DNA from: Aphanomyces cochlioides
Lineage: Eukaryota > Oomycota > Saprolegniomycetes > Saprolegniales > Verrucalvaceae
Length of the DNA stretch: 64,000 bases
Reading direction: 5' to 3'
NCBI GenBank assembly: GCA_019828595.1
Contig: JAHQRK010000034.1
Coordinates: forward strand, 124,001-188,000
The notes under the pieces were generated by a model. The model was not told where the DNA came from. It was given only the letters and a program-made list of their open reading frames with translations, and did no database searches. How positions within the stretch are numbered: position 1 is the first letter of the stretch; the number at the start of each line of letters is the position of its first letter. The position numbers were made by a program, and so were the translations under genes. Below, piece after piece: positions 47,486 through 59,200 of the stretch.

Positions 47486-47563
47486 GGCTTCTATCCCCTG
47501 CTTCAATCCATTTCAACCTCCCCTCTGACCCCTCCATTCTACTCATTTTCATCTGTACTCGTG

Positions 47564-50500
47564 ATGAGTGACAACAACTTCTCCGATGTCCCAACTGAAC
47601 TCGTGGACTGGGACCCACAAATCATCTCCCTCAACACCAATGGCTTCTCCAACAGTCATCGGTACATCCTCGACAAACTATCAAGTGTTCACGACGTTTC
47701 CTTTATCCAAGAAACCCGTTTCCGCACGCCAAGTCTCCACGACCGTGTTGCGTTCCATTGGCAACGCATCACAAACCACGAAGGCTCTTTGTTCTTTGAA
47801 GAGCCTATTTACCCTGAAGTATCCACGTCGCCAGCCACTGGAGGTCTGGCTACGTTGATACATCCTCACTCTCCTTTGAAGAACGCCACTCAAGTCCCTC
47901 ATGACAACCCAGTGCTTCGTGGTCGTTATCTACAAGTGCGATGTACTCTGGGTCCACTGACAGTCGTTCTCCACAATATCTATGCGCCGGCAGCCTTCCA
48001 AGAACGAGCAAGTTACTTCGAAGAATTGCCACGCGACTTTCCTCCACATGCGCTCCACATTGTTGGAGGAGATTTCAACTGCACTCTCAACAAAGATTTG
48101 GATTCGTTGAGACCCAGTACCTCCACCATGGCCGGCACCCTTCAACTGGAACAATGGATGCACAGTTTGTCTCTGGTGGATCTGTTTCGCCGTCAAAACC
48201 CCGTGGCAAGAACCTTCACAAGTCCCACACTCACCAACCGACTCGACTACATCTTTTGTTCGTCCACCTTGGCGGGTCTTCGTCATTGGAAGGCGACGCA
48301 CATGCCACACGTTCCACAGGCTGACCACGTGGCTTGTCGTATCATCTCAAAGCGTCAAACATTGCGTCATGGCTCTGGATCATGGAAAGCTCCAACTTGG
48401 CTACTTCGTCTACCACGAGCGGCCGAGATTGTTCATGGATGTCTGGATCGATTTTTGGACAAGTCTCCATCATTCCACAATATCTCCAAGGCCTACGACA
48501 TGCTGGTCAATGATATCCGCTCCCAACTCAAAGAATTCCATTCTCAACGATTGGAGAAACAACGTCTGCCGTTGAAGAAGTTAGCTGTCGAGATCGCTTC
48601 GCTTTTGCAAGTCCCCAACATGCGTCAAGATTCAGTGCTGGTGGATCGAGTGCGAGACCTTCAAAAGCAAATTCACGAGCTGCAAGATCGAGACAAGCAG
48701 TTTCGTCAAGACCAGGCGTTCCAACTTCACTTGTATAAAGCAGAGCGCTCGTCCAAGTTCCACTTCATGTCCCCTGTCCCTACCCCCTTGAAGAAGACAG
48801 TCTTCAAAGAGTTGGTGGATGTCAATGGAAATGTTGTCTCCAATCAACAAGGCATGTCTGACGTCCTGGTCGACTACTACAAGGACTTGTTTGCAGCTCC
48901 CGAGGTGCAGCGATCTGGAGACGAAGTGTCGTCATTTCTGACCCCATTGACTCGACACAAGCAACTGCCAGAGCAAGCCCAGAAAGAGCTGTCGGCTCCC
49001 TTGCGCGCCAACGAGTTCTATCATGCTATTCGACACAGCAGTTCGAACTCAGCGCCAGGTCCCAACGCTCTGCCATTCGAAGTCCTCAAACTTGCACCTC
49101 ACAAGTGGTCGTTGGTATTGGAGCTGCTATTCACACACCAGCTCCATTCTCACCCTCGCTTGACTCCCATGCAACTTGTCAGTACGCTGGTGTTGCTGCA
49201 CAAGAAAGGCCCCAAGTCACAGGCCAAGAACTATCGGCCCATTAGCCTACTCAACACGGATGTGAAAATCCTGACGAGTATTCTGGCTTATCGACTCCAG
49301 CGCCACATTCGACACATCATCCACCCGGACCAGCAAGGCTTTATCCGTCGAAGCAATATCCAAACCAATATTGCACGACTGGATGACATGCTGCACCACA
49401 TCAAACTACACAGTCCGTCCTCGATGGTGGCACTGCTTGACTTTGAGAAAGCTTTTGATCGCGTGGACCACGCGTACTTGCTCCTCGTCCTCCGTCACTA
49501 TGGCTTTCCCGAAACCTTTGTTGACATGGTTCGCGTACTGTACTCGGGCCGCAAGTCTCGCATCTTGGTGAACGGCTTCTTGTCCAAGCCAGTTCACATC
49601 TCACGCGGTGTGTTGCAAGGTGATCCACTGTCGCCACTTCTGTTTGTGATCGCTTTGGAACCGATGTGCCAACTCCTACGGCAACACTCCAACTATGGCA
49701 TCAAGTGTGGGGATCGCTACCACACTGGGAGTTACTTTGCCGACGACTCGCAACTCTATGCGGCAAATGAGACGTGCCTCTACCGGCAGCTTGCATTGGT
49801 TCAAACCTTTTGCGACAAGTCTGGTTTCCGACTCAACGTAGACAAGACCCAAATTCTGACCTACAGCCAGTTGAATGGGAACCTTGCCTCACTACAAGTT
49901 ACTTCCGACAGTCCCGTGAAGGCTCTTGGTATCTTGGTTGCGCCCAATCTTTCTCCATTGGCACGTTTCAATTACGTGTTTGAGAAGTTTGTGGCTCGCT
50001 TGTCTTTGTGGCTCTACAAGGCTCGAACCATGGCCGGAAAAGTCACTATCCTGCACAGCATATGTCTGCCTGTGTTATGGTACCAACTGGCTTTTGTCCC
50101 TGCCGACAAAGACCTGGCCAAAAAGATCGACAAGGCCATGCTTCAATTTATGCATGGTGAAGAAATCAACCCATCCTCCTCTGTCCATGGCCTCCGTTTG
50201 ATCAAAAAGGAGATCCTATTCATGCCGAAGAAGTCCGGTGGCTTAGGCCTGCACCATGCACTTGCTTTATGGCAACAACACAACCGCTCTGTCATGATCA
50301 GATGCATTCAAGCCATCACCACCCCACCCCGCAAGTCTGCCATGTCCGCCTGGATTACGCCGGGCTATACTCTCCTCGAGAAGGCTTTTCATCCATGGGG
50401 TTCCCCCCGAGATCTCCTCTTGGCGAATGGCTCTTCTGCATTCATCAGACAACTGTACAAGAATCCCAATATCACTCCAATGTGGAAAGCCTTATTGAGT

Positions 50501-51619
50501 AGCTGGTTTGAATCCCGCTGGACTCCGTACGGCTGTCCAAATCACATCTCATCTTTGGATGTTCCCCTTTGGCACAACTCGTATCTGCCTGGACTCGAAG
50601 ACCTATACGATCAGTGCTCTACATCGACGCAAGACCAAGCCAATGTATTGGCTTCGCTTCACATCACGAAGTTGTCGCATTTGTTGACTCCGTGTCAGCG
50701 AGTTTGGCCAGCTTCGATCTTGTTCGACAAAATCAACCGTGCCTGCCGCCAAGCCAATTTTGTCCCTCCAACGAAACAATGGATCTCAATCTTGGTGACC
50801 AAGTTATCACGATTGTTTGAGATTGTTTCTGAAGAGGATGCTCCCGTGTTCCACTTGCCGACGCCAAGCTCTGAATGGATGGAATGGCACTGGATGATAC
50901 ACCCTGACTCGAGTCCGATCTTGTTGGCGCTTGCGACTTCGAAATCGGCTAAGATCAGAGCTTCTCCAGCTGTCAGCTCGTCCATTCTTCCTACCAAGCA
51001 TCTCAACCTGCCATCCAACTTTTACGAAGACCCCAAGCGCCTTACCCAACTTGCCGCCTTCCTCCAACCCGACCACATTCTCCCTCGATATGGAGAGTTC
51101 ATTTTCAAGACCCTTCTCCGCGCCAACGCCATGCAATATCTGTTTCAGTACCAAGACCCCAAGCCGACGTGTGTCTTCTGTCGTGTCAATGAGACGTACG
51201 AGCATTTCCTGTTCTCTTGTGGATATGGTCAATCTGTTTGGTATTTCTTCAAGACAATCCAGCGACTGCTCGAGTGTTCCTTTCCGTCCACGTGTCTGGA
51301 AATGTTCTACGAGACGTCCAAGCCGTCCGATGGATACTACATCCGTGGCTATCTGAAGATCTGGCCGATTGTCCGAGCCTGCGTGTATTATCAAATATGG
51401 CTCCAACGTGCCGATCGCACCTTTCGACCCGACCTCACAGCGAAGAGTCCGATGGAAGTTGCCATTCATGCTGCCTCTTTGATCAAGCTACATCTACAAC
51501 AGCTCCTGGTTGATCTCCCTCTCAAGAAGGGATACACCAAGGTATTCAATGTGCTCAAGCATCTATCTTCGGACCCCTGGTTACGTCAACACGCCATTCC
51601 TGACAGTGTCGTTTCATGA
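47564..51619 (+). CDS. LINE ORF2 protein: APE endonuclease, reverse transcriptase, CCHC finger; intact (1351 aa)
   Basis: The enzyme nicks target DNA and copies element RNA from the nick. Endonuclease, about residues 18-260: N24, E50 (QETR), Y140 (NIYAP), GGDFN 168-172, NRLDYIF 225-231 and D254-H255 are the expected catalytic and fold residues. Reverse transcriptase, about 530-830: D626 in LLDFEKAFD, QGDP 685-688 and FADD 725-728. C-terminal finger: C1203, C1206, H1214, C1219 (zf-RVT type). No RNase H domain is visible. The ATG at 47564 follows GTG; all copies keep this ATG. The stop codon lies next to a 3' UTR hairpin. Clade assignment is not possible without alignment. Confidence 0.95.
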   Translation: MSDNNFSDVPTELVDWDPQIISLNTNGFSNSHRYILDKLSSVHDVSFIQETRFRTPSLHDRVAFHWQRITNHEGSLFFEEPIYPEVSTSPATGGLATLIHPHSPLKNATQVPHDNPVLRGRYLQVRCTLGPLTVVLHNIYAPAAFQERASYFEELPRDFPPHALHIVGGDFNCTLNKDLDSLRPSTSTMAGTLQLEQWMHSLSLVDLFRRQNPVARTFTSPTLTNRLDYIFCSSTLAGLRHWKATHMPHVPQADHVACRIISKRQTLRHGSGSWKAPTWLLRLPRAAEIVHGCLDRFLDKSPSFHNISKAYDMLVNDIRSQLKEFHSQRLEKQRLPLKKLAVEIASLLQVPNMRQDSVLVDRVRDLQKQIHELQDRDKQFRQDQAFQLHLYKAERSSKFHFMSPVPTPLKKTVFKELVDVNGNVVSNQQGMSDVLVDYYKDLFAAPEVQRSGDEVSSFLTPLTRHKQLPEQAQKELSAPLRANEFYHAIRHSSSNSAPGPNALPFEVLKLAPHKWSLVLELLFTHQLHSHPRLTPMQLVSTLVLLHKKGPKSQAKNYRPISLLNTDVKILTSILAYRLQRHIRHIIHPDQQGFIRRSNIQTNIARLDDMLHHIKLHSPSSMVALLDFEKAFDRVDHAYLLLVLRHYGFPETFVDMVRVLYSGRKSRILVNGFLSKPVHISRGVLQGDPLSPLLFVIALEPMCQLLRQHSNYGIKCGDRYHTGSYFADDSQLYAANETCLYRQLALVQTFCDKSGFRLNVDKTQILTYSQLNGNLASLQVTSDSPVKALGILVAPNLSPLARFNYVFEKFVARLSLWLYKARTMAGKVTILHSICLPVLWYQLAFVPADKDLAKKIDKAMLQFMHGEEINPSSSVHGLRLIKKEILFMPKKSGGLGLHHALALWQQHNRSVMIRCIQAITTPPRKSAMSAWITPGYTLLEKAFHPWGSPRDLLLANGSSAFIRQLYKNPNITPMWKALLSSWFESRWTPYGCPNHISSLDVPLWHNSYLPGLEDLYDQCSTSTQDQANVLASLHITKLSHLLTPCQRVWPASILFDKINRACRQANFVPPTKQWISILVTKLSRLFEIVSEEDAPVFHLPTPSSEWMEWHWMIHPDSSPILLALATSKSAKIRASPAVSSSILPTKHLNLPSNFYEDPKRLTQLAAFLQPDHILPRYGEFIFKTLLRANAMQYLFQYQDPKPTCVFCRVNETYEHFLFSCGYGQSVWYFFKTIQRLLECSFPSTCLEMFYETSKPSDGYYIRGYLKIWPIVRACVYYQIWLQRADRTFRPDLTAKSPMEVAIHAASLIKLHLQQLLVDLPLKKGYTKVFNVLKHLSSDPWLRQHAIPDSVVS

Positions 51620-51764
51620 GTGAGCTGACGGCTCACCACTTCATCTCCTGTTCAATGACCACTTTGCCATATTCTGTTTTCCAAGTTCTATTTATACAGT
51701 ACGAGGCAAATTAGTAAGTCATTAGGGCCTTTGCTCAAAAATAAGGTTAATACAACTCATTTAA
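51620..51764 (+). other. 3' UTR of S
   Basis: Stem GTGAGC (51620-51625) with GCTCAC (51631-51636), loop TGACG. GTACGAGGCAAATT at 51699-51712. TTTATACAG just before it reads as TATAAATAG on the other strand. It ends at 51764 without poly(A). Confidence 0.85.
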
Positions 51765-51979
51765 CCAACTGCTTGACGGACTGGTCGCTGTTTGCTTTGA
51801 TCGAAAACTTCAGCGACAATCTCGAGAAGTTCACTTTGCCGGCTCCCGTCTTGTCGGCCATCTCGATGCTCAAAAGCATCACCAACAATTACCACATCGA
51901 CGAGCTCTGCAGCAAAGCTCACCACTCCATGAACGCCGACGAAATTGATCCCCTCGATTTGGAGGACGATCAACTCTAA
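51765..51979 (+). pseudogene. ORF1 of R, last 70 codons
   Basis: In-frame remnant from Asn943 to TAA at 51979. It begins with the CC of the insertion site (native context ACACCAACTGC). Confidence 0.88.
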
Positions 51980-52057
51980 GGCTTCTATCCCCTGCTTCAA
52001 TCCATTTCAACCTCCCCTCTGACCCCTCCATTCTACTCATTTTCATCTGTACTCGTG

Positions 52058-55000
52058 ATGAGTGACAACAACTTCTCCGATGTCCCAACTGAACTCGTGG
52101 ACTGGGACCCACAAATCATCTCCCTCAACACCAATGGCTTCTCCAACAGTCATCGGTACATCCTCGACAAACTATCAAGTGTTCACGACGTTTCCTTTAT
52201 CCAAGAAACCCGTTTCCGCACGCCAAGTCTCCACGACCGTGTTGCGTTCCATTGGCAACGCATCACAAACCACGAAGGCTCTTTGTTCTTTGAAGAGCCT
52301 ATTTACCCTGAAGTATCCACGTCGCCAGCCACTGGAGGTCTGGCTACGTTGATACATCCTCACTCTCCTTTGAAGAACGCCACTCAAGTCCCTCATGACA
52401 ACCCAGTGCTTCGTGGTCGTTATCTACAAGTGCGATGTACTCTGGGTCCACTGACAGTCGTTCTCCACAATATCTATGCGCCGGCAGCCTTCCAACAACG
52501 AGCAAGTTACTTCGAAGAATTGCCACGCGACTTTCCTCCACATGCGCTCCACATTGTTGGAGGAGATTTCAACTGCACTCTCAACAAAGATTTGGATTCG
52601 TTGAGACCCAGTACCTCCACCATGGCCGGCACCCTTCAACTGGAACAATGGATGCACAGTTTGTCTCTGGTGGATCTGTTTCGCCGTCAAAACCCCGTGG
52701 CAAGAACCTTCACAAGTCCCACACTCACCAACCGACTCGACTACATATTTTGTTCGTCCACCTTGGCGGGTCTTCGTCATTGGAAGGCGACGCACATGCC
52801 ACACGTTCCACAGGCTGACCACGTGGCTTGTCGTATCATCTCAAAGCGTCAAACATTGCGCCATGGCTCTGGATCATGGAAAGCTCCAACTTGGCTACTT
52901 CGTCTACCACGAGCGGCCGAGATTGTTCATGGATGTCTGGATCGATTTTTGGACAAGTCTCCAACATTCCACAATATCTCCAAGGCCTACGACATACTGG
53001 TCAATGATATCCGCTCCCAACTCAAAGAATTCCATTCTCAACGATTGGAGAAACAACGTCTGCCGTTGAAGAAGTTAGCTGTCGAGATCGCTTCGCTTTT
53101 GCAAGTCCCCAACATGCGTCAAGATTCAGTGCTGGTGGATCGAGTGCGAGACCTTCAAAAGCAAATTCACGAGCTGCAAGATCGAGACAAGCAGTTTCGT
53201 CAAGACCAGGCGTTCCAACTTCACTTGTACAAAGCAGAGCGCTCGTCCAAGTTCCACTTCATGTCCCCTGTCCCTACCCCCTTGAAGAAGACAGTCTTCA
53301 AAGAGTTGGTGGATGTCAATGGAAATGTTGTCTCCAATCAACAAGGCATGTCTGACGTCCTGGTCGACTACTACAAGGACTTGTTTGCAGCTCCCGAGGT
53401 GCAGCGATCTGGAGACGAAGTGTCGTCATTTCTGACCCCATTGACTCGACACAAGCAACTGCCAGAGCAAGCCCAGAAAGAGCTGTCGGCTCCCTTGCGC
53501 GCCAACGAGTTCTATCATGCTATTCGACACAGCAGTTCGAACTCAGCGCCAGGTCCCAACGCTCTGCCATTCGAAGTCCTCAAACTTGCACCTCACAAGT
53601 GGTCGTTGGTATTGGAGCTGCTATTCACACACCAGCTCCATTCTCACCCTCGCTTGACTCCCATGCAACTTGTCAGTACGCTGGTGTTGCTGCACAAGAA
53701 AGGCCCCAAGTCACAGGCCAAGAACTATCGGCCCATTAGCCTACTCAACACGGATGTGAAAATCCTGACGAGTATTCTGGCTTATCGACTCCAGCGCCAC
53801 ATTCGACACATCATCCACCCGGACCAGCAAGGCTTTATCCGTCGAAGCAATATCCAAACCAATATTGCACGACTGGATGACATGCTGCACCACATCAAAC
53901 TACACAGTCCGTCCTCGATGGTGGCACTGCTTGACTTTGAGAAAGCTTTTTTGATCGCGTGGACCACGCGTACTTGCTCCTCGTCCTCCGTCACTATGGC
54001 TTTCCCGAAACCTTTGTTGACATGGTTCGCGTACTGTACTCGGGCCGCAAGTCTCGCATCTTGGTGAACGGCTTCTTGTCCAAGCCAGTTCACATCTCAC
54101 GCGGTGTGTTGCAAGGTGATCCACTGTCGCCACTTCTGTTTGTGATCGCTTTGGAACCGATGTGCCAACTCCTACGGCAACACTCCAACTATGGCATCAA
54201 GTGTGGGGATCGCTACCACACTGGGAGTTACTTTGCCGACGACTCGCAACTCTATGCGGCAAATGAGACGTGCCTCCACCGGCAGCTTGCATTGGTTCAA
54301 ACCTTTTGCGACAAGTCTGGTTTCCGACTCAACGTAGACAAGACCCAAATTCTGACCTACAGCCAGTTGAATGGGAACCTTGCCTCACTACAAGTTACTT
54401 CCGACAGTCCCGTGAAGGCTCTTGGTATCTTGGTTGCGCCCAATCTTTCTCCATTGGCACGTTTCAATTACGTGTTTGAGAAGTTTGTGGCTCGCTTGTC
54501 TTTGTGGCTCTACAAGGCTCGAACCATGGCCGGAAAAGTCACTATCCTGCACAGCATATGTCTGCCTGTGTTATGGTACCAACTGGCTTTTGTCCCTGCC
54601 GACAAAGACCTGGCCAAAAAGATCGACAAGGCCATGCTTCAATTTATGCATGGTGAAGAAATCAACCCATCCTCCTCTGTCCATGGCCTCCGTTTGATCA
54701 AAAAGGAGATCCTATTCATGCCGAAGAAGTCCGGTGGCTTAGGCCTGCACCATGCACTTGCTTTATGGCAACAACACAACCGCTCTGTCATGATCAGATG
54801 CATTCAAGCCATCACCACCCCACCCCGCAAGTCTGCCATGTCCGCCTGGATTACGCCGGGCTATACTCTCCTCGAGAAGGCTTTTCATCCATGGGGTTCC
54901 CCCCGAGATCTCCTCTTGGCGAATGGCTCTTCTGCATTCATCAGACAACTGTACAAGAATCCCAATATCACTCCAATGTGGAAAGCCTTATTGAGTAGCT

Positions 55001-56115
55001 GGTTTGAATCCCGCTGGACTCCGTACGGCTGTCCAAATCACATCTCATCTTTGGATGTTCCCCTTTGGCACAACTCGTATCTGCCTGGACTCGAAGACCT
55101 ATACGATCAGTGCTCTACATCGACGCAAGACCAAGCCAATGTATTGGCTTCGCTTCACATCACGAAGTTGTCGCATTTGTTGACTCCGTGTCAGCGAGTT
55201 TGGCCAGCTTCGATCTTGTTCGACAAAATCAACCGTGCCTGCCGCCAAGCCAATTTTGTCCCTCCAACGAAACAATGGATCTCAATCTTGGTGACCAAGT
55301 TATCACGATTGTTTGAGATTGTTTCTGAAGAGGATGCTCCCGTGTTCCACTTGCCGACGCCTAGCTCTGAATGGATGGAATGGCACTGGATAATTCACCC
55401 TGACTCGAGTCCGATCTTGTTGGCGCTTGCGACTTCGAAATCGGCTAAGGTCAGAGCTTCTCCAGCTGTCAGCTCGTCCATTCTTCCTACCAAGCATCTC
55501 AACCTGCCATCCAACTTTTACGAAGACCCCAAGCGCCTTACCCAACTTGCCGCCTTCCTCCAACCCGACCACATTCTCCCTCGATATGGAGAGTTCATTT
55601 TCAAGACCCTTCTCCGCGCCAACGCCATGCAATATCTGTTTCAGTACCAAGACCCCAAGCCGACGTGTGTCTTCTGTCGTGTCAATGAGACGTACGAGCA
55701 TTTCCTGTTCTCTTGTGGATATGGTCAATCTGTTTGGTATTCCTTCAAGACAATCCAGCGACTGCTCGAGTGTTCCTTTCCGTCAACGTGTCTGGAAATG
55801 TTCTACGAGACGCCCAAGCCGTCCGATGGATACTACATCCGTGGCTATCTGAAGATCTGGCCGATTGTCCGAGCCTGCGTGTATTATCAAATATGGCTCC
55901 AACGTGCCGATCGCACCTTTCGACCCGACCTCACAGCGAAGAGTCCGATGGAAGTTGCCATTCATGCAGCCTCTTTGATCAAGCTACATCTACAACAGCT
56001 CCTGGTTGATCTCCCTCTCAAGAAGGGATACACCAAGGTATTCAATGTGCTCAAGCATCTATCTTCGGACCCCTGGTTACGTCAACACGCCATTCCTGAC
56101 AGCGTCGTTTCATGA
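52058..56115 (+). pseudogene. ORF2 of R, 2-nt insertion in RT block A
   Basis: ATG at 52058, stop at 56115; 4058 nt, two more than intact. A T run at 53947-53952 has six T where others have four, inside the codons for EKAFD next to the first catalytic Asp. Translation then leaves the frame and stops at 54067. The upstream endonuclease (about 630 codons) and the downstream RT/finger part are each open. Confidence 0.92.
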
Positions 56116-56261
56116 GTGAGCTGACGGCTCACTCACTTCATCTCCTGTTCAATGACCACTTTGCCATATTCTGTTTTCCAAGTTCTATTTATACAGTACG
56201 AGGCAAATTAGTAAGTCATTAGGGCCTTTGCTCAAAAATAAGGTTAATACAACTCATTTAA
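56116..56261 (+). other. 3' UTR of R
   Basis: Complete 146-nt 3' UTR with all family motifs, ending CATTTAA at 56261. Confidence 0.85.
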
Positions 56262-56276
56262 CCACAAATCATCTCC
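56262..56276. repeat. 15-bp target-site duplication, right copy (array insertion)
   Basis: CCACAAATCATCTCC, pairing with 37878-37892. ORF2 of C resumes in frame directly after it. Confidence 0.87.
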
Positions 56277-59200
56277 CTCAACACCAATGGCTTCTCCAAC
56301 AGTCATCGGTACATCCTCGACAAACTATCAAGTGTTCACGACGTTTCCTTTATCCAAGAAACCCGTTTCCGCACGCCAAGTCTCCACGACCGTGTTGCGT
56401 TCCATTGGCAACGCATCACAAACCACGAAGGCTCTTTGTTCTTTGAAGAGCCTATTTACCCTGAAGTATCCACGTCGCCAGCCACTGGAGGTCTGGCTAC
56501 GTTGATACATCCTCACTCTCCTTTGAAGAACGCCACTCAAGTCCCTCATGACAACCCAGTGCTTCGTGGTCGTTATCTACAAGTGCGATGTACTCTGGGT
56601 CCACTGACAGTCGTTCTCCACAATATCTATGCGCCGGCAGCCTTCCAACAACGAGCAAGTTACTTCGAAGAATTGCCACGCGACTTTCCTCCACATGCGC
56701 TCCACATTGTTGGAGGAGATTTCAACTGCACTCTCAACAAAGATTTGGATTCGTTGAGACCCAGTACCTCCACCATGGCCGGCACCCTTCAACTGGAACA
56801 ATGGATGCACAGTTTGTCTCTGGTGGATCTGTTTCGCCGTCAAAACCCCGTGGCACGAGCCTTCACAAGTCCCACACTCACCAACCGACTCGACTACATA
56901 TTTTGTTCGTCCACCTTGGCGGGTCTTCGTCATTGGAAGGCGACGCACATCCACACGTTCCACAGGCTGACCACGTGGCTTGTCGTATCATCTCAAAGCG
57001 TCAAACATTGCGCCATGGCTCTGGATCATGGAAAGCTCCAACTTGGCTACTTCGTCTACCACGAGCGGCCGAGATTGTTCATGGATGTCTGGATCGATTT
57101 TTGGACAAGTCTCCAACATTCCACAATATCTCCAAGGCCTACGACATGCTGGTCAATGATATCCGCTCCCAACTCAAAGAATTCCATTCTCAACGATTGG
57201 AGAAACAACGTCTGCCGTTGAAGAAGTCAGCTGTGGAGATCGCTTCGCTTTTGCAAGTCCCCAACATGCGTCAAGATGCAGTGCTGGTGGATCGAGTGCG
57301 AGACCTTCAAAAGCAAATTCACGAGCTGCAAGATCGAGACAAGCAGTTTCGTCAAGACCAGGCGTTCCAACTTCACTTGTATAAAGCAGAGCGCTCGTCC
57401 AAGTTCCACTTCATGTCCCCTGTCCCTACCCCCTTGAAGAAGACAGTCTTCAAAGAGTTGGTGGATGTCAATGGAAATGTTGTCTCCAATCAACAAGGCA
57501 TGTCTGACGTCCTGGTCGACTACTACAAGGACTTGTTTGCAGCTCCCGAGGTGCAGCGATCTGAAGTGTCGTCATTTCTGACCCCATTGACTCGACACAA
57601 GCAACTGCCAGAGCAAGCCCAGAAAGAGCTGTCGGCTCCCTTGCGCGCCAACGAGTTCTATCATGCTATTCGACACAGCAGTTCGAACTCAGCGCCAGGT
57701 CCCAACGCTCTGCCATTCGAAGTCCTCAAACTTGCACCTCACAAGTGGTCGTTGGTATTGGAGCTGCTATTCACACACCAGCTCCATTCTCACCCTCGCT
57801 TGACTCCCATGCAACTTGTCAGTACGCTGGTGTTGCTGCACAAGAAAGGCCCCAAGTCACAGGCCAAGAACTATCGGCCCATTAGCCTACTCAACACGGA
57901 TGTGAAAATCCTGACGAGTATTCTGGCTTATCGACTCCAGCGCCACATTCGACACATCATCCACCCGGACCAGCAAGGCTTTATCCGTCGAAGCAATATC
58001 CAAACCAATATTGCACGACTGGATGACATGCTGCACCACATCAAACTACACAGTCCGTCCTCGATGGTGGCACTGCTTGACTTTGAGAAAGCTTTTGATC
58101 GCGTGGACCACGCGTACTTGCTCCGCGTCCTCCGTCACTATGGCTTTCCCGAAACCTTTGTTGACATGGTTCGCGTACTGTACTCGGGCCGCAAGTCTCG
58201 CATCTTGGTGAACGGCTTCTTGTCCAAGCCAGTTCACATCTCACGCGGTGTGTTGCAAGGTGATCCACTGTCGCCACTTCTGTTTGTGATCGCTTTGGAA
58301 CCGATGTGCCAACTCCTACGGCAACACTCCAACTATGGCATCAAGTGTGGGGATCGCTACCACACTGGGAGTTACTTTGCCGACGACTCGCAACTCTATG
58401 CGGCAAATGAGACGTGCCTCCACCGGCAGCTTGCATTGGTTCAAACCTTTTGCGACAAGTCTGGTTTCCGACTCAACGTAGACAAGACCCAAATTCTGAC
58501 CTACAGCCAGTTGAATGGGAACCTTGCCTCACTACAAGTTACTTCCGACAGTCCCGTGAAGGCTCTTGGTATCTTGGTTGCGCCCAATCTTTCTCCATTG
58601 GCACGTTTCAATTACGTGTTTGAGAAGTTTGTGGCTCGCTTGTCTTTGTGGCTCTACAAGGCTCGAACCATGGCCGGAAAAGTCACTATCCTGCACAGCA
58701 TATGTCTGCCTGTGTTATGGTACCAACTGGCTTTTGTCCCTGCCGACAAAGACCTGGCCAAAAAGATCGACAAGGCCATGCTTCAATTTATGCATGGTGA
58801 AGAAATCAACCCATCCTCCTCTGTCCATGGCCTCCGTTTGATCAAAAAGGAGATCCTATTCATGCCGAAGAAGTCCGATGGCTTAGGCCTGCACCATGCA
58901 CTTGCTTTATGGCAACAACACAACCGCTCTGTCATGATCAGATGCATTCAAGCCATCACCACCCCACCCCGCAAGTCTGCCATGTCCGCCTGGATTACGC
59001 CGGGCTATACTCTCCTCGAGAAGGCTTTTCATCCATGGGGTTCCCCCCGAGATCTCCTCTTGGCAAATGGCTCTTCTGCATTCATCAGACAACTGTACAA
59101 GAATCCCAATATCACTCCAATGTGGAAAGCCTTATTGAGTAGCTGGTTTGAATCCCGCTGGACTCCGTACGGCTGTCCAAATCACATCTCATCTTTGGAT

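Larger units (their letters stand above)
44389..51764 (+). mobile_element. LINE copy S, full length with both ORFs intact
   Basis: 7376 bp from ACTTCCGAATTTG to CATTTAA. ORF1 and ORF2 are both open, with all key motifs present, the full 5' UTR and the full 3' UTR. It is the only candidate autonomous copy in the window. Its 5' flank belongs to the array and its 3' flank (CCAACTGCTTG of R's ORF1) to another site, so S may be a recombinant of two elements. Confidence 0.9.
51765..56261 (+). mobile_element. LINE copy R, 5' part lost
   Basis: Starts in ORF1 at codon 942/943, directly after S's 3' end, and runs to its own 3' end at 56261. The next 15 bases repeat the array's left duplication, so R's 3' end is the right boundary of the whole insertion into C. 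Confidence 0.85.

Noticed and set aside
44389..51764. RNase H domain in ORF2
   Set aside because: No run of the expected acidic residues is visible after the RT; the C-terminus holds only the CCHC finger.
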